From: an uncultured delta proteobacterium
Lineage (GTDB): Bacteria; Desulfobacterota; Desulfovibrionia; Desulfovibrionales; Desulfovibrionaceae
Direction: 5' to 3'
Length of the DNA stretch: 64,000 bases
Assembly: GCA_903835685.1 (NCBI GenBank)
Contig: CAILNX010000058.1
Coordinates: forward strand, 34,276 to 98,275
The translations under genes were made by a program, and so were the position numbers. The notes under the pieces are model-generated. The model did no database searches. It worked only from the letters and a program-made list of their open reading frames with translations, and was not told where the DNA came from. Below are positions 16,447 through 24,634 of this stretch, in pieces; position 1 is the first letter of the stretch; each line of letters begins with the position of its first letter.

Positions 16447-17676
16447 CTACCGGGCCTTGGCCCTGGATTTGCCCCGGCCCGCTTCCAGGGACAGATGCGC
16501 GGGCAGGTGTTCGGGCAGGATGGCCTCGCCAGGGCAGACCATGACCGCATAGTCCACGATGTTCTTCAGCTCCCGGATGTTGCCCGGGAAGGAATAGGAG
16601 GCCAGGGCTCGCCGGGCCTCTTCGGAAAAGGCCGTGACGTTCTTTTTCAGCTTGCGGGCAAAGGCGCGCAGGAAATGGGTGAGCAGGAAATCCACGTCCT
16701 CCCGGCGTTCCCTCAAAGGGGGCAGGTGGATGCGGAAGGCGGACAGGCGGTGAAAGAGATCCTCGCGCAGACGCCCGGAAGCCAGCAGGGCCTCGGGCGA
16801 GGTCCCGGTGACCGCGATGACCCGGGCATTGACCCGCACCGGCTTGTCCCCGCCCAGGGGCAGGACCAGGCGTTCGTCCAGCACGCGCACCAGCCGGGCC
16901 TGCTGGGCCAGGGGCAGGTCCGCGATCTCGCTCAGGCAGATGGTCCCGGCCCCGGCGGCCTGGAGCTTGCCCGGCTTGTCCTCCTCGGCCCAGGGGGCCG
17001 CGCCCTTGACATGGCCGAAGAGCTCGGACTCAAGCAGGGCCTCGGGCATGGGGCTGCAACTCACGCGCACAAAGGGCTGGCGGGAGCGCGGGGATTGCCG
17101 GTGCACGGCCTCGGCCAAGAGGTCCTTGCCGGTGCCGGTCTCCCCGGTGATGAGCAAAGGGGCCTCGCTCTGGGCCAGGATGGGGATCAGGGCCAGGATG
17201 CGCTGCATTTCCGCGCAGCGGGCCACCAGGGTGTGCAGGGTCCCGATCTCCGGAACATCCTGGCCGCCCACCGACGGGGTTTTCAGTTCCTCCACCACGT
17301 CCAGGCGGAAGAGCAGCTCGCCGCCCCGGTCCCGGACCTGGATGGGCGTGACCCGCACCGGCAGCCTGCGCCGGTCCCGGGACAGGCAGTCGCCCTCCAC
17401 CGAGGCCTGAAGGCCTTCGGACAGATGCGGGCAGCGCCGCAGGCAGGTGGAGGCCCGCAAGACCTGGCCGCAGGGCGCGCCCATGGCCTCGCTCCGGGAA
17501 AACCCGGTCAGGGCCTCCAGGGCCTTGTTCAGGAACAGGATGCGCCGCTCCTTGTCCAGGACCACCACGCCCACGGGCAGGCCGTCGAGCAGGGCCGCGA
17601 AGTCCATGCTCGAGGCGTCCAGGCCCGAAATGTGCGGGGCGGAGAGGTCCAGGGTGGGGAGGTCCGGGATGATCAA
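16447..17676 (-). CDS. PAS-AAA+ protein related to sigma-54 activators, with degenerate motifs
   Basis: 409 residues from TTG 17676, which has AAGGAG 9 bases upstream; no ATG is well placed. A PAS domain (about 24-130) precedes an AAA+ domain (about 145-385). Walker A is intact (GETGTGKD, 178-185) and RLREDLFHR keeps the arginine region. The sigma-54 contact loop GAFTGA is replaced by GAAPWA (225-230), and the Walker B Asp is Ser in ICLSEI. There is no Fis-type helix-turn-helix at the end. It should not open sigma-54 promoters itself and may be a sensory partner or antagonist of an intact activator. It is the third gene of the exporter-kinase operon. Confidence 0.8.
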   Translation of the reverse strand: MIIPDLPTLDLSAPHISGLDASSMDFAALLDGLPVGVVVLDKERRILFLNKALEALTGFSRSEAMGAPCGQVLRASTCLRRCPHLSEGLQASVEGDCLSRDRRRLPVRVTPIQVRDRGGELLFRLDVVEELKTPSVGGQDVPEIGTLHTLVARCAEMQRILALIPILAQSEAPLLITGETGTGKDLLAEAVHRQSPRSRQPFVRVSCSPMPEALLESELFGHVKGAAPWAEEDKPGKLQAAGAGTICLSEIADLPLAQQARLVRVLDERLVLPLGGDKPVRVNARVIAVTGTSPEALLASGRLREDLFHRLSAFRIHLPPLRERREDVDFLLTHFLRAFARKLKKNVTAFSEEARRALASYSFPGNIRELKNIVDYAVMVCPGEAILPEHLPAHLSLEAGRGKSRAKAR

Positions 17677-17710
17677 GGGGGGGGCTCCTTGGCGGCTCGC
17701 GTGACCGGGC

Positions 17711-18130
17711 CTAGTGGGCTCCGCCGCCGACGATGCCAGAGGCGGCGAAGGACAGGACCAGGATTTCAAGAACAGCGATCAGGGCGTAGATCGGCCTTTT
17801 TTCCTTGATATAGGCCGGGATCAGCGGAATGAAGCAGATGATGGTCATTCCGGCCAAAATGGCCAGGCCCCCGAAATTGAGGAAATCGCCCGTGTTGAGC
17901 AGATACACCCAGCCCCAGCCCTGGGGCGCATGGCCTTGGACCATGTATTCATGGGCACTTTTCTCCCACAGGACTATGACCTTGTCCAGGGGGATGTGCG
18001 GGGCCAGGATGCCCGTGACGTAGATCGTGTAGGTCAGGGCCAGGAGGGCCAGGGAGCCCCAGCTCCCGTAGAAGAGCAGGTCGGCGTAAATGATCTGTTC
18101 CTTTGGGGTCTTGCTCATGCTCGTGGACAT
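17711..18130 (-). CDS. Small membrane protein next to the TauE exporter (DUF1634-like)
   Basis: 139 residues with three strongly hydrophobic segments (about 23-45, 82-105, 113-133). The gene follows the exporter by 47 bases and has a good ribosome site (AAGGAG). Proteins of the DUF1634 type are often encoded directly after TauE/SafE permeases, and the size and placement fit. It could be an accessory subunit of the exporter. The family name is a tentative match from memory of gene neighbourhoods. Confidence 0.6.
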   Translation of the reverse strand: MSTSMSKTPKEQIIYADLLFYGSWGSLALLALTYTIYVTGILAPHIPLDKVIVLWEKSAHEYMVQGHAPQGWGWVYLLNTGDFLNFGGLAILAGMTIICFIPLIPAYIKEKRPIYALIAVLEILVLSFAASGIVGGGAH

Positions 18131-18177
18131 ATTCGCGCTCCTTGTGAAGGAATGGATGGTTGGGACAGGATCGTAGG

Positions 18178-19158
18178 CTAGATGCCCAGGCCTTTGAGCA
18201 GGGCCTTGCCGCCGGCAAACAGGAGCACGCCGATGACCATGTAGCGGATGAACTTCGGCTTGGCCTTGGCCAAGAGGCGCACGCCCATGAACGAGCCGAG
18301 CATGAGCCCGATGATGGAGGGGATGGCCATGAGCGGGATGACGCAGCCCTGGTTTAAGTAGACCCAGGCCGCCGAGGTGTCGGTGATGGACAGGAGGAAT
18401 TTGCTGGTGCCCACGGCCACTTTGAGCGGCGCGCCCATGAGCATGTTCAGGACCGGGACGTTGGCCCAGCCAGCGCCCAGGCCGAACATGCCGGCCATGA
18501 CCCCGATGACGATGAAGAGCAGCATCCCTTGGAGGGTGCGGTGGGTCTTCCACTCCACGGCCTCGCCCGTGGACTCCTCCATGTACACCCCGCTCATGCC
18601 CAGGGCCAGGCTGATGGCGTCCTGCTTCTCCACGTGGGGCCGGACCACGTTCTTGGAGGTGAGGAGCAGGATGGCGATGAACATGATGGTGCCGCCCAGG
18701 CAGAGCTGAACCACGTTGGTGGGCAGGGCCAGGCCCAGAAAGGCCCCGCCGATGGCGCAGGTCGAGGCGATGAGGGCCACGGGTAGGGCCAGGCGCAGGG
18801 AGGCCAGGTTGCGGCGGAGTAAGCCCGGCCCGGCGGCGAGCGCCCCGGCCAGGGCCACCAGCAGACCCGCGCCGCGCACGAAGTCCAGGTGGAAGGGGAA
18901 GAACCCGCTCACCAGGGGCACGTAGAGCACGCCCCCGCCCACCCCGGCCAGCACCGCGATGATGCCCAGGATGAAGCAGAAGAACAGAAGAATGAGCGGC
19001 CAGCCCCACCAAGGCATGCTGGAGTTGCCGGTCATCATGGCCGCTTCCTTGGCCACGGCCACGCCGCCGTCGGCCCCGGCCCAGGCAAATACCCCGGCCA
19101 ACAGACAGATGCAGACCGCCGTGAAAAAGATGATTTTTGTATTCTTCGCCCTCAGCAT
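18178..19158 (-). CDS. TauE/SafE-family anion exporter
   Basis: 326 residues. A signal-anchor-like N-terminus is followed by eight or so membrane helices in two repeats, with the family's Gly-rich GVGGGVLYVPLV near the start of the first repeat and GLGAGWANVPVL at the start of the second. The family exports sulfite, sulfoacetate or other small anions across the inner membrane. It is the first gene of the nine-gene operon, 78 bases downstream of a candidate sigma-54 promoter. In a sulfate reducer sulfite or a related sulfur anion is a sensible but unproven substrate. Confidence 0.85.
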   Translation of the reverse strand: MLRAKNTKIIFFTAVCICLLAGVFAWAGADGGVAVAKEAAMMTGNSSMPWWGWPLILLFFCFILGIIAVLAGVGGGVLYVPLVSGFFPFHLDFVRGAGLLVALAGALAAGPGLLRRNLASLRLALPVALIASTCAIGGAFLGLALPTNVVQLCLGGTIMFIAILLLTSKNVVRPHVEKQDAISLALGMSGVYMEESTGEAVEWKTHRTLQGMLLFIVIGVMAGMFGLGAGWANVPVLNMLMGAPLKVAVGTSKFLLSITDTSAAWVYLNQGCVIPLMAIPSIIGLMLGSFMGVRLLAKAKPKFIRYMVIGVLLFAGGKALLKGLGI

Positions 19159-19235
19159 GGTGGTTCATTCTCCTCGAGTGTTGGACTTTGGAAGGAAGGG
19201 GACCGCCCGGCCACGGGCCAGACACCTCTCCCCTC

Positions 19236-19251
19236 ATCAATTCCCGTGCCA
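19236..19251 (-). promoter_or_regulatory. Candidate sigma-54 promoter of the exporter-kinase operon
   Basis: On the minus strand TGGCACGGGAATTGAT matches the sigma-54 consensus TGGCACG-N4-TTGCW with correct spacing and one change, A for the C of the -12 GC pair. It lies 78 bases before the exporter ATG. Palindromic sites and a divergent gene for an intact sigma-54 activator lie directly upstream, which is the normal arrangement for such a promoter. Confidence 0.65.
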
Positions 19252-19304
19252 ACCCGGCAGGCCGCGGAAACCCTCGCTTGACCTTGCGGGGGGGGAGGCG
19301 TATG

Positions 19305-19320
19305 CGGCAAGAACTTGCCG
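19305..19320. promoter_or_regulatory. Palindrome 1, probable activator binding site
   Basis: CGGCAAGAACTTGCCG has exact CGGCAA/TTGCCG arms with a 4-base centre. Its centre is roughly 88 bases upstream of the predicted start of the sigma-54 promoter, a typical enhancer position. It is 21 bases, two helical turns, from palindrome 2. Confidence 0.65.
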
Positions 19321-19325
19321 GTGTG

Positions 19326-19341
19326 CGGCAAAATGTTGCCG
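19326..19341. promoter_or_regulatory. Palindrome 2, probable activator binding site
   Basis: CGGCAAAATGTTGCCG has the same arms and the same 4-base centre length as palindrome 1. Two sites on one face of the helix suit cooperative binding by a dimeric activator before hexamer assembly. Confidence 0.65.
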
Positions 19342-19427
19342 TTTGCGCCTTTTTGCCCATGCTGGGAGACCGTGTCAGGGATGGAAGAACTATGATTTGC
19401 TGCAATTATATAAAATCATGAAGTAAT

Positions 19428-20465
19428 ATGGAATTCAAAGACAAAGAAAGCGGCAATTTTTTGCCGCATCCCTCCCGGGGTCTTTTGCCCGTTGAACCGG
19501 AATTCATTTTCCGCTCGGCCTCCATGCGCGCCCTGTGCGACCTGGCCGCCCAGGTGGCCCCGTCCGACGCCCCGGTGCTCATCAGCGGCGAGTCCGGCAC
19601 GGGCAAGGAGCTCTTCGCCCGGCTCCTGCACACCTTGAGCAACCGGGGGGAGAAGCCCTTTGTGCCGGTGAACTGCGGGGTGCTCAAGGGCGAGCTGTTC
19701 GCGGACAAGTTTTTCGGGCACGAGATGGGGGCCTTTACCGGGGCCAACCGCCGCCAGAAGGGCAGTTTCGAGCTGGCCGAGGACGGGACCCTGTTCCTGG
19801 ACGAGGTGGGGGAGATTCCCCAGCCCAACCAGGTGGATTTCCTGCGCGTACTGGAGGAGAAGCTGTTCAAGCGCCTGGGCGGGGAGCGCGACCAGCCCTT
19901 CCAGGCCCGCATCGTGGCCGCCACCAACCGGGTCCTGCCGGAAATGGTCCGGGAGGGGACCTTTCGGGCCGACCTGTTCTACCGCTTGAACGTGGTCCCG
20001 GTGTCCCTGCCCCCCTTGCGCGAGCGCCAGGAGGAGATCCTGCCCCTGGCCGAGCATTTCCTGACCCATTTCTGCCACCGCTACCACAAGCATGGGCTGT
20101 CCATGGGGCCGAGGACCGTGCGGGTCCTTATGCGCTACGACTGGCCGGGCAATGTGCGCGAACTGAAGAATCTGGTGGAGCGGCTGGTGCTGCTTTCCCG
20201 GGGCGGGGCCATCCGGGCCTCGGACCTGCCGCTCGAGATGCAGATGGGGGCCACCACCGAGGCCTCGCCCCGGGACAGCGCCTGCCACACCCTGGAGACC
20301 GCCGTGCGCGAGGCCGAGATACGGGCCATCTTAAGGGCGTTCAAGGCCGCGCACGGGAACAAGCCCGAGATCGCCCGGCTTCTGAACATCAGCCCGCGCA
20401 CCCTGCGCCTGAAGGTCGCCCAGTACGATTTGAAGGAGCGGCTCTCCCGCCGGGCTGCGGGCTAG
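19428..20465 (+). CDS. Sigma-54-dependent transcriptional activator (AAA+, Fis HTH)
   Basis: 345 residues. The AAA+ domain has Walker A GESGTGKE (54-61), an intact GAFTGA loop (101-106) and Walker B LFLDEV (122-127). The C-terminus carries a Fis-type helix-turn-helix (EIARLLNISPRTLRLKV). Only about 25 residues precede the AAA+ domain, so there is no receiver or other sensory domain. Like PspF, it may be controlled by a separate protein; the PAS-AAA+ protein in the divergent operon is one candidate. TATAAA lies 14 bases before the ATG, and the ribosome site is weak. The probable targets are the palindromes and sigma-54 promoter of the divergent operon. Confidence 0.9.
   Translation: MEFKDKESGNFLPHPSRGLLPVEPEFIFRSASMRALCDLAAQVAPSDAPVLISGESGTGKELFARLLHTLSNRGEKPFVPVNCGVLKGELFADKFFGHEMGAFTGANRRQKGSFELAEDGTLFLDEVGEIPQPNQVDFLRVLEEKLFKRLGGERDQPFQARIVAATNRVLPEMVREGTFRADLFYRLNVVPVSLPPLRERQEEILPLAEHFLTHFCHRYHKHGLSMGPRTVRVLMRYDWPGNVRELKNLVERLVLLSRGGAIRASDLPLEMQMGATTEASPRDSACHTLETAVREAEIRAILRAFKAAHGNKPEIARLLNISPRTLRLKVAQYDLKERLSRRAAG
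19451..19466. promoter_or_regulatory. Palindrome 3, inside the activator's own coding start
   Basis: CGGCAATTTTTTGCCG repeats the CGGCAA-N4-TTGCCG pattern of the two upstream sites. It lies in codons 8-13 of the activator gene. It could be an extra enhancer site for the divergent promoter or an autoregulatory site that blocks transcription of the activator gene. Confidence 0.5.
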
Positions 20466-20474
20466 ACCCCAATC

Positions 20475-20681
20475 CTAGTCTTCTTGATCGACAAAGATGA
20501 TGGCCTGGCCCGGGCAACTGGTCATGGCCAGGTTGACCTCCTCGGGCGTCACCGGGTTCTTGATGATCCGGATGCGGTTTAAGGTCTCGTCAAAGTCGAA
20601 AATTTCCGGGGCCAGGTCCAGGCACCCCATGCACAGGTTGCAGTCCGGGGCAAAGATGGTGATTTCGCGGGGTTTGCTCAT
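20475..20681 (-). CDS. Small 4Fe-4S ferredoxin
   Basis: 68 residues. Cys14, Cys17, Cys20 and Cys56 (DCNLCMGC and SCPG) form a single-cluster ferredoxin pattern of the type found in Desulfovibrio. Acidic residues dominate the rest. It starts inside the last codons of the solute-binding protein gene (4-base overlap, ATGA), so the two are translationally coupled, although a periplasmic binding protein and a cytoplasmic ferredoxin have no obvious shared task. Confidence 0.87.
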   Translation of the reverse strand: MSKPREITIFAPDCNLCMGCLDLAPEIFDFDETLNRIRIIKNPVTPEEVNLAMTSCPGQAIIFVDQED

Positions 20682-21547
20682 GGGGTCTTTTTTCCTTGGC
20701 CCTGTTCAGCCGATGATTTGGTTGCCGGTTTGGCCGATGGTCTGGCCGATGGCGCGGGCGCCTGCTTGACCGGCTCCCGGACCGAGACAGTGAACCAGTC
20801 TTCCAGGATGCGCTGGATGGTTCCGTCCCGCCTCATGTCCGCCAGGGTCGCGTCAAAGGCCTCGCGCAAGGCCCCGAGGTTGCGTTTCCGGGAAAAAGCC
20901 AGGTGGCTGGGCACGGTCTCCAGGGGTGGGGAAAGCTCCGTGACCTCGTCGGATCGGCCCAGGCGGGTGAGGATGTCCATGGCCCCGTACCGGTTGCTCA
21001 CGGCCAGGTCCACGCGTCTGTCCAGAAGGGCGCGGATGTTTTCCTCGCCGCTGGCAAAGACCTGGACCCGGGGCAGATGTCCCTCCTTCATGGCCCGGTC
21101 AAAGACCGGCCCGTAGCTCACCCCCGGCACCACCCCGAAGGTTCTCTCGCTCAGGGCGGCCAGGGCGGTCAGGTCCGTGGCCGTGAGCCCGGAGTCCTGC
21201 CGGGCCAGAAGGACCATGACCTGCTCGGCCAGGACTTCCTTGGAGAAGTCCAGGAACTCCTCCCGCTCCGGGGTGCGGAAAATGGTGAACAGACCGTCCG
21301 TCTCCCCGCTCCGGGCCTTGGCCAGGGCCTGGTCCCAGGGCAGGATTTCCAGGGTCACCTGGTGGCCCAGGCGGGCGAAGGCCGCGCGCACGGTCTCGGC
21401 TGCCAGTCCGGTCACGCCTTGGGCCGAGCGCACGGAGTAGGGCGGGTAGTCCAGGGTGGCCAGCCGGAAGGTGTCGGCCAGGGCTGGGGCGGCCCCGAGG
21501 ACCAGGGCCAGAAGAGCGGCCATGAGCCGGATGCCGGGGTGGTTCAT
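20678..21547 (-). CDS. Periplasmic solute-binding protein, family 3
   Basis: 289 residues. A signal peptide ends near LGAAPALA. The mature part has the layout of family 3 binding proteins (RLATLDYPPYSVRSA at the start, then GVVPGVSYG and the two-lobe hinge), usually binding polar amino acids. A Lys/Ala/Pro-rich tail follows. No permease or ATPase gene is adjacent. It could serve a remote transporter or act as a sensory binding protein. Confidence 0.85.
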   Translation of the reverse strand: MNHPGIRLMAALLALVLGAAPALADTFRLATLDYPPYSVRSAQGVTGLAAETVRAAFARLGHQVTLEILPWDQALAKARSGETDGLFTIFRTPEREEFLDFSKEVLAEQVMVLLARQDSGLTATDLTALAALSERTFGVVPGVSYGPVFDRAMKEGHLPRVQVFASGEENIRALLDRRVDLAVSNRYGAMDILTRLGRSDEVTELSPPLETVPSHLAFSRKRNLGALREAFDATLADMRRDGTIQRILEDWFTVSVREPVKQAPAPSARPSAKPATKSSAEQGQGKKTP

Positions 21548-21596
21548 GCCAACCTCCTGGGCTGTCCGGCTCGGTTTTCCGGACAGCGGAACAGGA

Positions 21597-22610
21597 TCAG
21601 ACGTTGAAGCGGAACTCGATGATGTCCCCGTCCTGGACCAGGTATTCCTTGCCTTCCAGGCGAGACAGGCCCAGTTCCTTGGCTTTCTTGAAATCCTTGG
21701 CCGTCAGAAAATCCGCGTAGCCCAGCACGTCGGCCCGGATGAAGCCCTTCTGGATGTCCGAGTGGATCACCCCGGCCGCCTCGGGGGCCGGAGATCCGGC
21801 CTTGACCGCCCAGGAGCGGACCTCCTTGTCCCCGGCCGTGAGAAAGGAGATGAGCCCGAGGAGGAAATAGGTCTTGGAGATGACCCGTTCCAGGGCCGAC
21901 TCGGTGAGGCCCAAATCCGTGAGGAACATGGCCCGCTCCTCGGGGTCGGTGATCTCGGCCAACTCGCGTTCGAGCTTGGCTGAAACCGCCAGGTGGGCCA
22001 GGCCCACGGCCTCGGCAGGCGGCACAAAGGAGGCCAGCTCCATCTCTTTCAGGTTCCAGGCGTAGAGGATGGGCTTGGCCGACAGGAACCGAAACCCGCG
22101 CATCTCGGGCAGATCGCAGAGGCCTGGGTCCGTGCGCAGGGGCTTTTCGGACTCCAGGACCTCCCTGGCCCGGGCCAGGGCCTGCTCTTCCTTGGGACTC
22201 ACCAGGGCGCTGTTCTTCTTCTTGTCCAGGGCCATGCGCTCCATGCGCTTCTCCACCACGGCCAGGTCCGAGATGATCAGGTCGGCCTCGATGGAGGAGC
22301 ACTGCTCGGCCGGATTGGACAGGCCGGAAAAGGCGTCCAGGACAGCCAGCAGGCAGTCGAAGGGCCGCACTTCGTTTAAGACCCGCTCGCCCAGGCCCCC
22401 GGACTTGCCCCCGCCTCCGGGGATGTCCAGGTACTCGATCTCGCTGTAGGTGACTTTCTTGGGGGTATACAGGGCGATCAAGGGGTCGAGCCGGGGCTCG
22501 GGAACCTTGACCATGGCCCGGTTGCCCGCGGCTGCGGCCGCAGGTCCGGCCAGGGCCGCGAAAAGGTCGGTCTTGCCGCTGGCGGAAAATCCAATGATGG
22601 CCGTCTTCAT
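21597..22610 (-). CDS. YchF/Obg-type P-loop GTPase-like protein
   Basis: 337 residues. The P-loop is unusual but valid (GFSASGKT), switch 2 reads DIPGGGG, and the nucleotide-specificity motif is of the YchF NxxE kind (NLKE), which lets YchF proteins bind ATP. A helical insertion lies in the middle and a TGS-like C-terminal domain ends the protein (AAGVIHSDIQKGFIRADV). The divergence in the P-loop suggests a paralog of the housekeeping YchF rather than YchF itself. It stands 49 bases upstream of the binding-protein gene, probably as a separate unit. Confidence 0.8.
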   Translation of the reverse strand: MKTAIIGFSASGKTDLFAALAGPAAAAAGNRAMVKVPEPRLDPLIALYTPKKVTYSEIEYLDIPGGGGKSGGLGERVLNEVRPFDCLLAVLDAFSGLSNPAEQCSSIEADLIISDLAVVEKRMERMALDKKKNSALVSPKEEQALARAREVLESEKPLRTDPGLCDLPEMRGFRFLSAKPILYAWNLKEMELASFVPPAEAVGLAHLAVSAKLERELAEITDPEERAMFLTDLGLTESALERVISKTYFLLGLISFLTAGDKEVRSWAVKAGSPAPEAAGVIHSDIQKGFIRADVLGYADFLTAKDFKKAKELGLSRLEGKEYLVQDGDIIEFRFNV

Positions 22611-22698
22611 GCATATGCTCCGGAAAGGTGATGTCCGCGTGGGCGGGGGGCTTCCATAGCAGGAGACCGGACGGGATGCAAACGCGGGTTCGAGGGCT

Positions 22699-23109
22699 TC
22701 ACCCGACCATGAACGAGGCGTCGGCCCGGGCCACGGGTTCGTCCTTGGAATTGACCACCTCGCCCTCCACGAACACGATGCGTTTTCCGGCCTTGACCAC
22801 CCGGGCCTGGGCCGTCAGGGTGTCGCCCTTTTTCACCGGCGCGAAATAGCGCACGGACAGCTCCACCGTGGCGCAGCGCTGGGTTTCGGTCAGGGTGGGG
22901 AGGATGGCGTGGGCCATGGCCTCGTCCAGGATGGTGGCCAGGATGCCGCCCGCGGCCACGCCCGCGCCCTGGATGAGCTCCGGCCGCACTTTCAGGCTGA
23001 GCACGGCCCGGCCCGGCTCCAGGACCTCCACAATGACGCCCAAAAAGGCGAACAGGGGGTTCACGGTCTGCCCGGGCTGGCCCACCTGGCTCAAGTAGTG
23101 CTGGTACAT
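22699..23109 (-). CDS. PaaI-like hotdog thioesterase
   Basis: 136 residues with the hotdog signature AAGGILATILDEAMAHA in the middle and ELSVRYFAPVKKGDTL after it. Such enzymes hydrolyse acyl-CoA thioesters, often aromatic or short-chain ones. The start at 23109 has GGAGG upstream and overlaps the end of the HD-GYP gene by 19 bases, so the pair is co-translated. The acyl substrate cannot be told. Confidence 0.87.
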   Translation of the reverse strand: MYQHYLSQVGQPGQTVNPLFAFLGVIVEVLEPGRAVLSLKVRPELIQGAGVAAGGILATILDEAMAHAILPTLTETQRCATVELSVRYFAPVKKGDTLTAQARVVKAGKRIVFVEGEVVNSKDEPVARADASFMVG

Positions 23110-24404
23110 GTCGCCTCCGCTTCCGGCAGGGAGACCTGGTTGAACTCGGCGATGGCCTGCTCCTGGGCCTCGATGCGGAGTTCGTTGAACTCCTCCATGT
23201 TGTCCAGCAGGAGTTCCACCAGGTCCGCGTCCAGGGCGGTCCCGGAGAATTGCTCCAGAACCTTCCGGGTCCTCTTCGCATCCATGCCCGCCCGGTAGGG
23301 GCGGTCCTCGGTGATGGCCGTGAACACGTCCGTGGCCGCCACCACCCGCGACCCCAGGGGGATGTCCTGGCCCGCGAGCCCGTCGGGGTAGCCCTTGCCG
23401 TCCATGCGTTCGTGATGGGAGGAGGCCCACAGGCACACGTCCTCCAGCCCGGCGATGGCCGAGAGCACCTGGCGGCTGTGTCCGGGATGGGACTTGATCA
23501 TGGCCCATTCGTTCGCGTCGGGCGCTCCGGGCTTGTTCAGGATTTCCCTGGACACGGCCAGCTTGCCCAAGTCGTGCAGATTCCCGGCCACGCGCATGCG
23601 CTGGGATTCGTGGTCCGAGAATCCGGCCAGCTGGGCCAGACGCTCGGCCGTGTGGGCCACGCCCCGGGAGTGGGTGGCCGTGAACCGGGTGCGGAAATCG
23701 ATGATCAGGGAAAAAAGCCGGGAGAATTCCCGGACCTCGGCCAGGGGCAGGGCCTCTGTTTCCAGGCGTTCGGGGGCCAGGGTGTGCAGGTGCTCGGCCG
23801 GTCGGGCGGCCTGATCCCAGAAGTCCGGGGAGGCGGAGATGTCCAGAAAGGCCTGGACGTAGAGCGGGGAGAAGGTGGACCCGGATTTGGAGGCGATGCG
23901 CCTGCGGATGCCTTCGGCCTGTTCGCCCAGGGGGCGATTCCGGCTGATGAGGGCGTCCACCCGGTCGGCCAGGGCCAGAATGTTCCCCTCGGGCAGGGCC
24001 TCGGGAGAGGTCTTGGTCAGGCAGTCGAAGCGGCGGTGGTGGTGGCGCACCAACTCGGCCACCCGGTCCAGCCGGGCAAAGGTGCGGATGAGCCGGAAGC
24101 CTGCCTGGGCGTGGACCGCGCCGTCGCTTTCGAATTGCAGGGCGTCCAGGCGGCTTTTCAAGGACAAGGCCCCGGAGTCGTGCATGAGCCCGGCCAGGAG
24201 CAGGTCGCGCTGTCCGGCCGCAGGCAGGCCCAGAGCGGCGGCCAGGCGGGAGGCCAGAAAGCCCACCCGGTTGTGGTGATTGACCACGGCCGGGGAGACC
24301 AGGTCCAAGGCCCGGGAGAGCCCACCCACCAGGTCGATGAGGGAGACCAGGCCCTGGGGCTTGAGGCAGGGTGCGGGCGTGGCCTCGGAAGCTGCGCAAT
24401 CCAT
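23091..24404 (-). CDS. Two-HD-domain protein with a C-terminal HD-GYP domain
   Basis: 437 residues from ATG 24404. An N-terminal HD domain (His75-Asp76 in LMHDSG) is followed by an HD-GYP domain with His277-Asp278 (NLHDLGK) and [13 protein letters not shown] (GYP at 338-340). HD-GYP domains with these motifs hydrolyse cyclic di-GMP. The first HD domain is divergent and may be regulatory. No receiver or membrane segment is present. No clear ribosome site precedes the start, and the open frame extends to 24605. It shares a transcript with the thioesterase gene. Confidence 0.85.
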   Translation of the reverse strand: MDCAASEATPAPCLKPQGLVSLIDLVGGLSRALDLVSPAVVNHHNRVGFLASRLAAALGLPAAGQRDLLLAGLMHDSGALSLKSRLDALQFESDGAVHAQAGFRLIRTFARLDRVAELVRHHHRRFDCLTKTSPEALPEGNILALADRVDALISRNRPLGEQAEGIRRRIASKSGSTFSPLYVQAFLDISASPDFWDQAARPAEHLHTLAPERLETEALPLAEVREFSRLFSLIIDFRTRFTATHSRGVAHTAERLAQLAGFSDHESQRMRVAGNLHDLGKLAVSREILNKPGAPDANEWAMIKSHPGHSRQVLSAIAGLEDVCLWASSHHERMDGKGYPDGLAGQDIPLGSRVVAATDVFTAITEDRPYRAGMDAKRTRKVLEQFSGTALDADLVELLLDNMEEFNELRIEAQEQAIAEFNQVSLPEAEATCTSTT

Positions 24405-24634
24405 GGGGAGGATATAGGGATAAAACCCATGGCAGGCTAGGGGCGCAACGGAATGATTGTCTTCAACTTCATGGAAATAATGGACAAATATATTCGGGCA
24501 GCCTCCGGTCCACCCCTCCCCTGATCCGGCCCCAGGGGGCTCCTCGGCCCGTGGCCCAGGGCCTTCTTGACTTCCCGGGGCGCTTGGCCCAAAGTGTCGC
24601 CGCATTGCACGATTTTGCCCAAAAAGGACGTTCC

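Noticed and set aside
24405..24634. Possible T-box or other leader regulation before ileS
   Set aside because: No specifier-loop pattern or T-box sequence and no clear terminator/antiterminator pair could be found in the 230-base gap.
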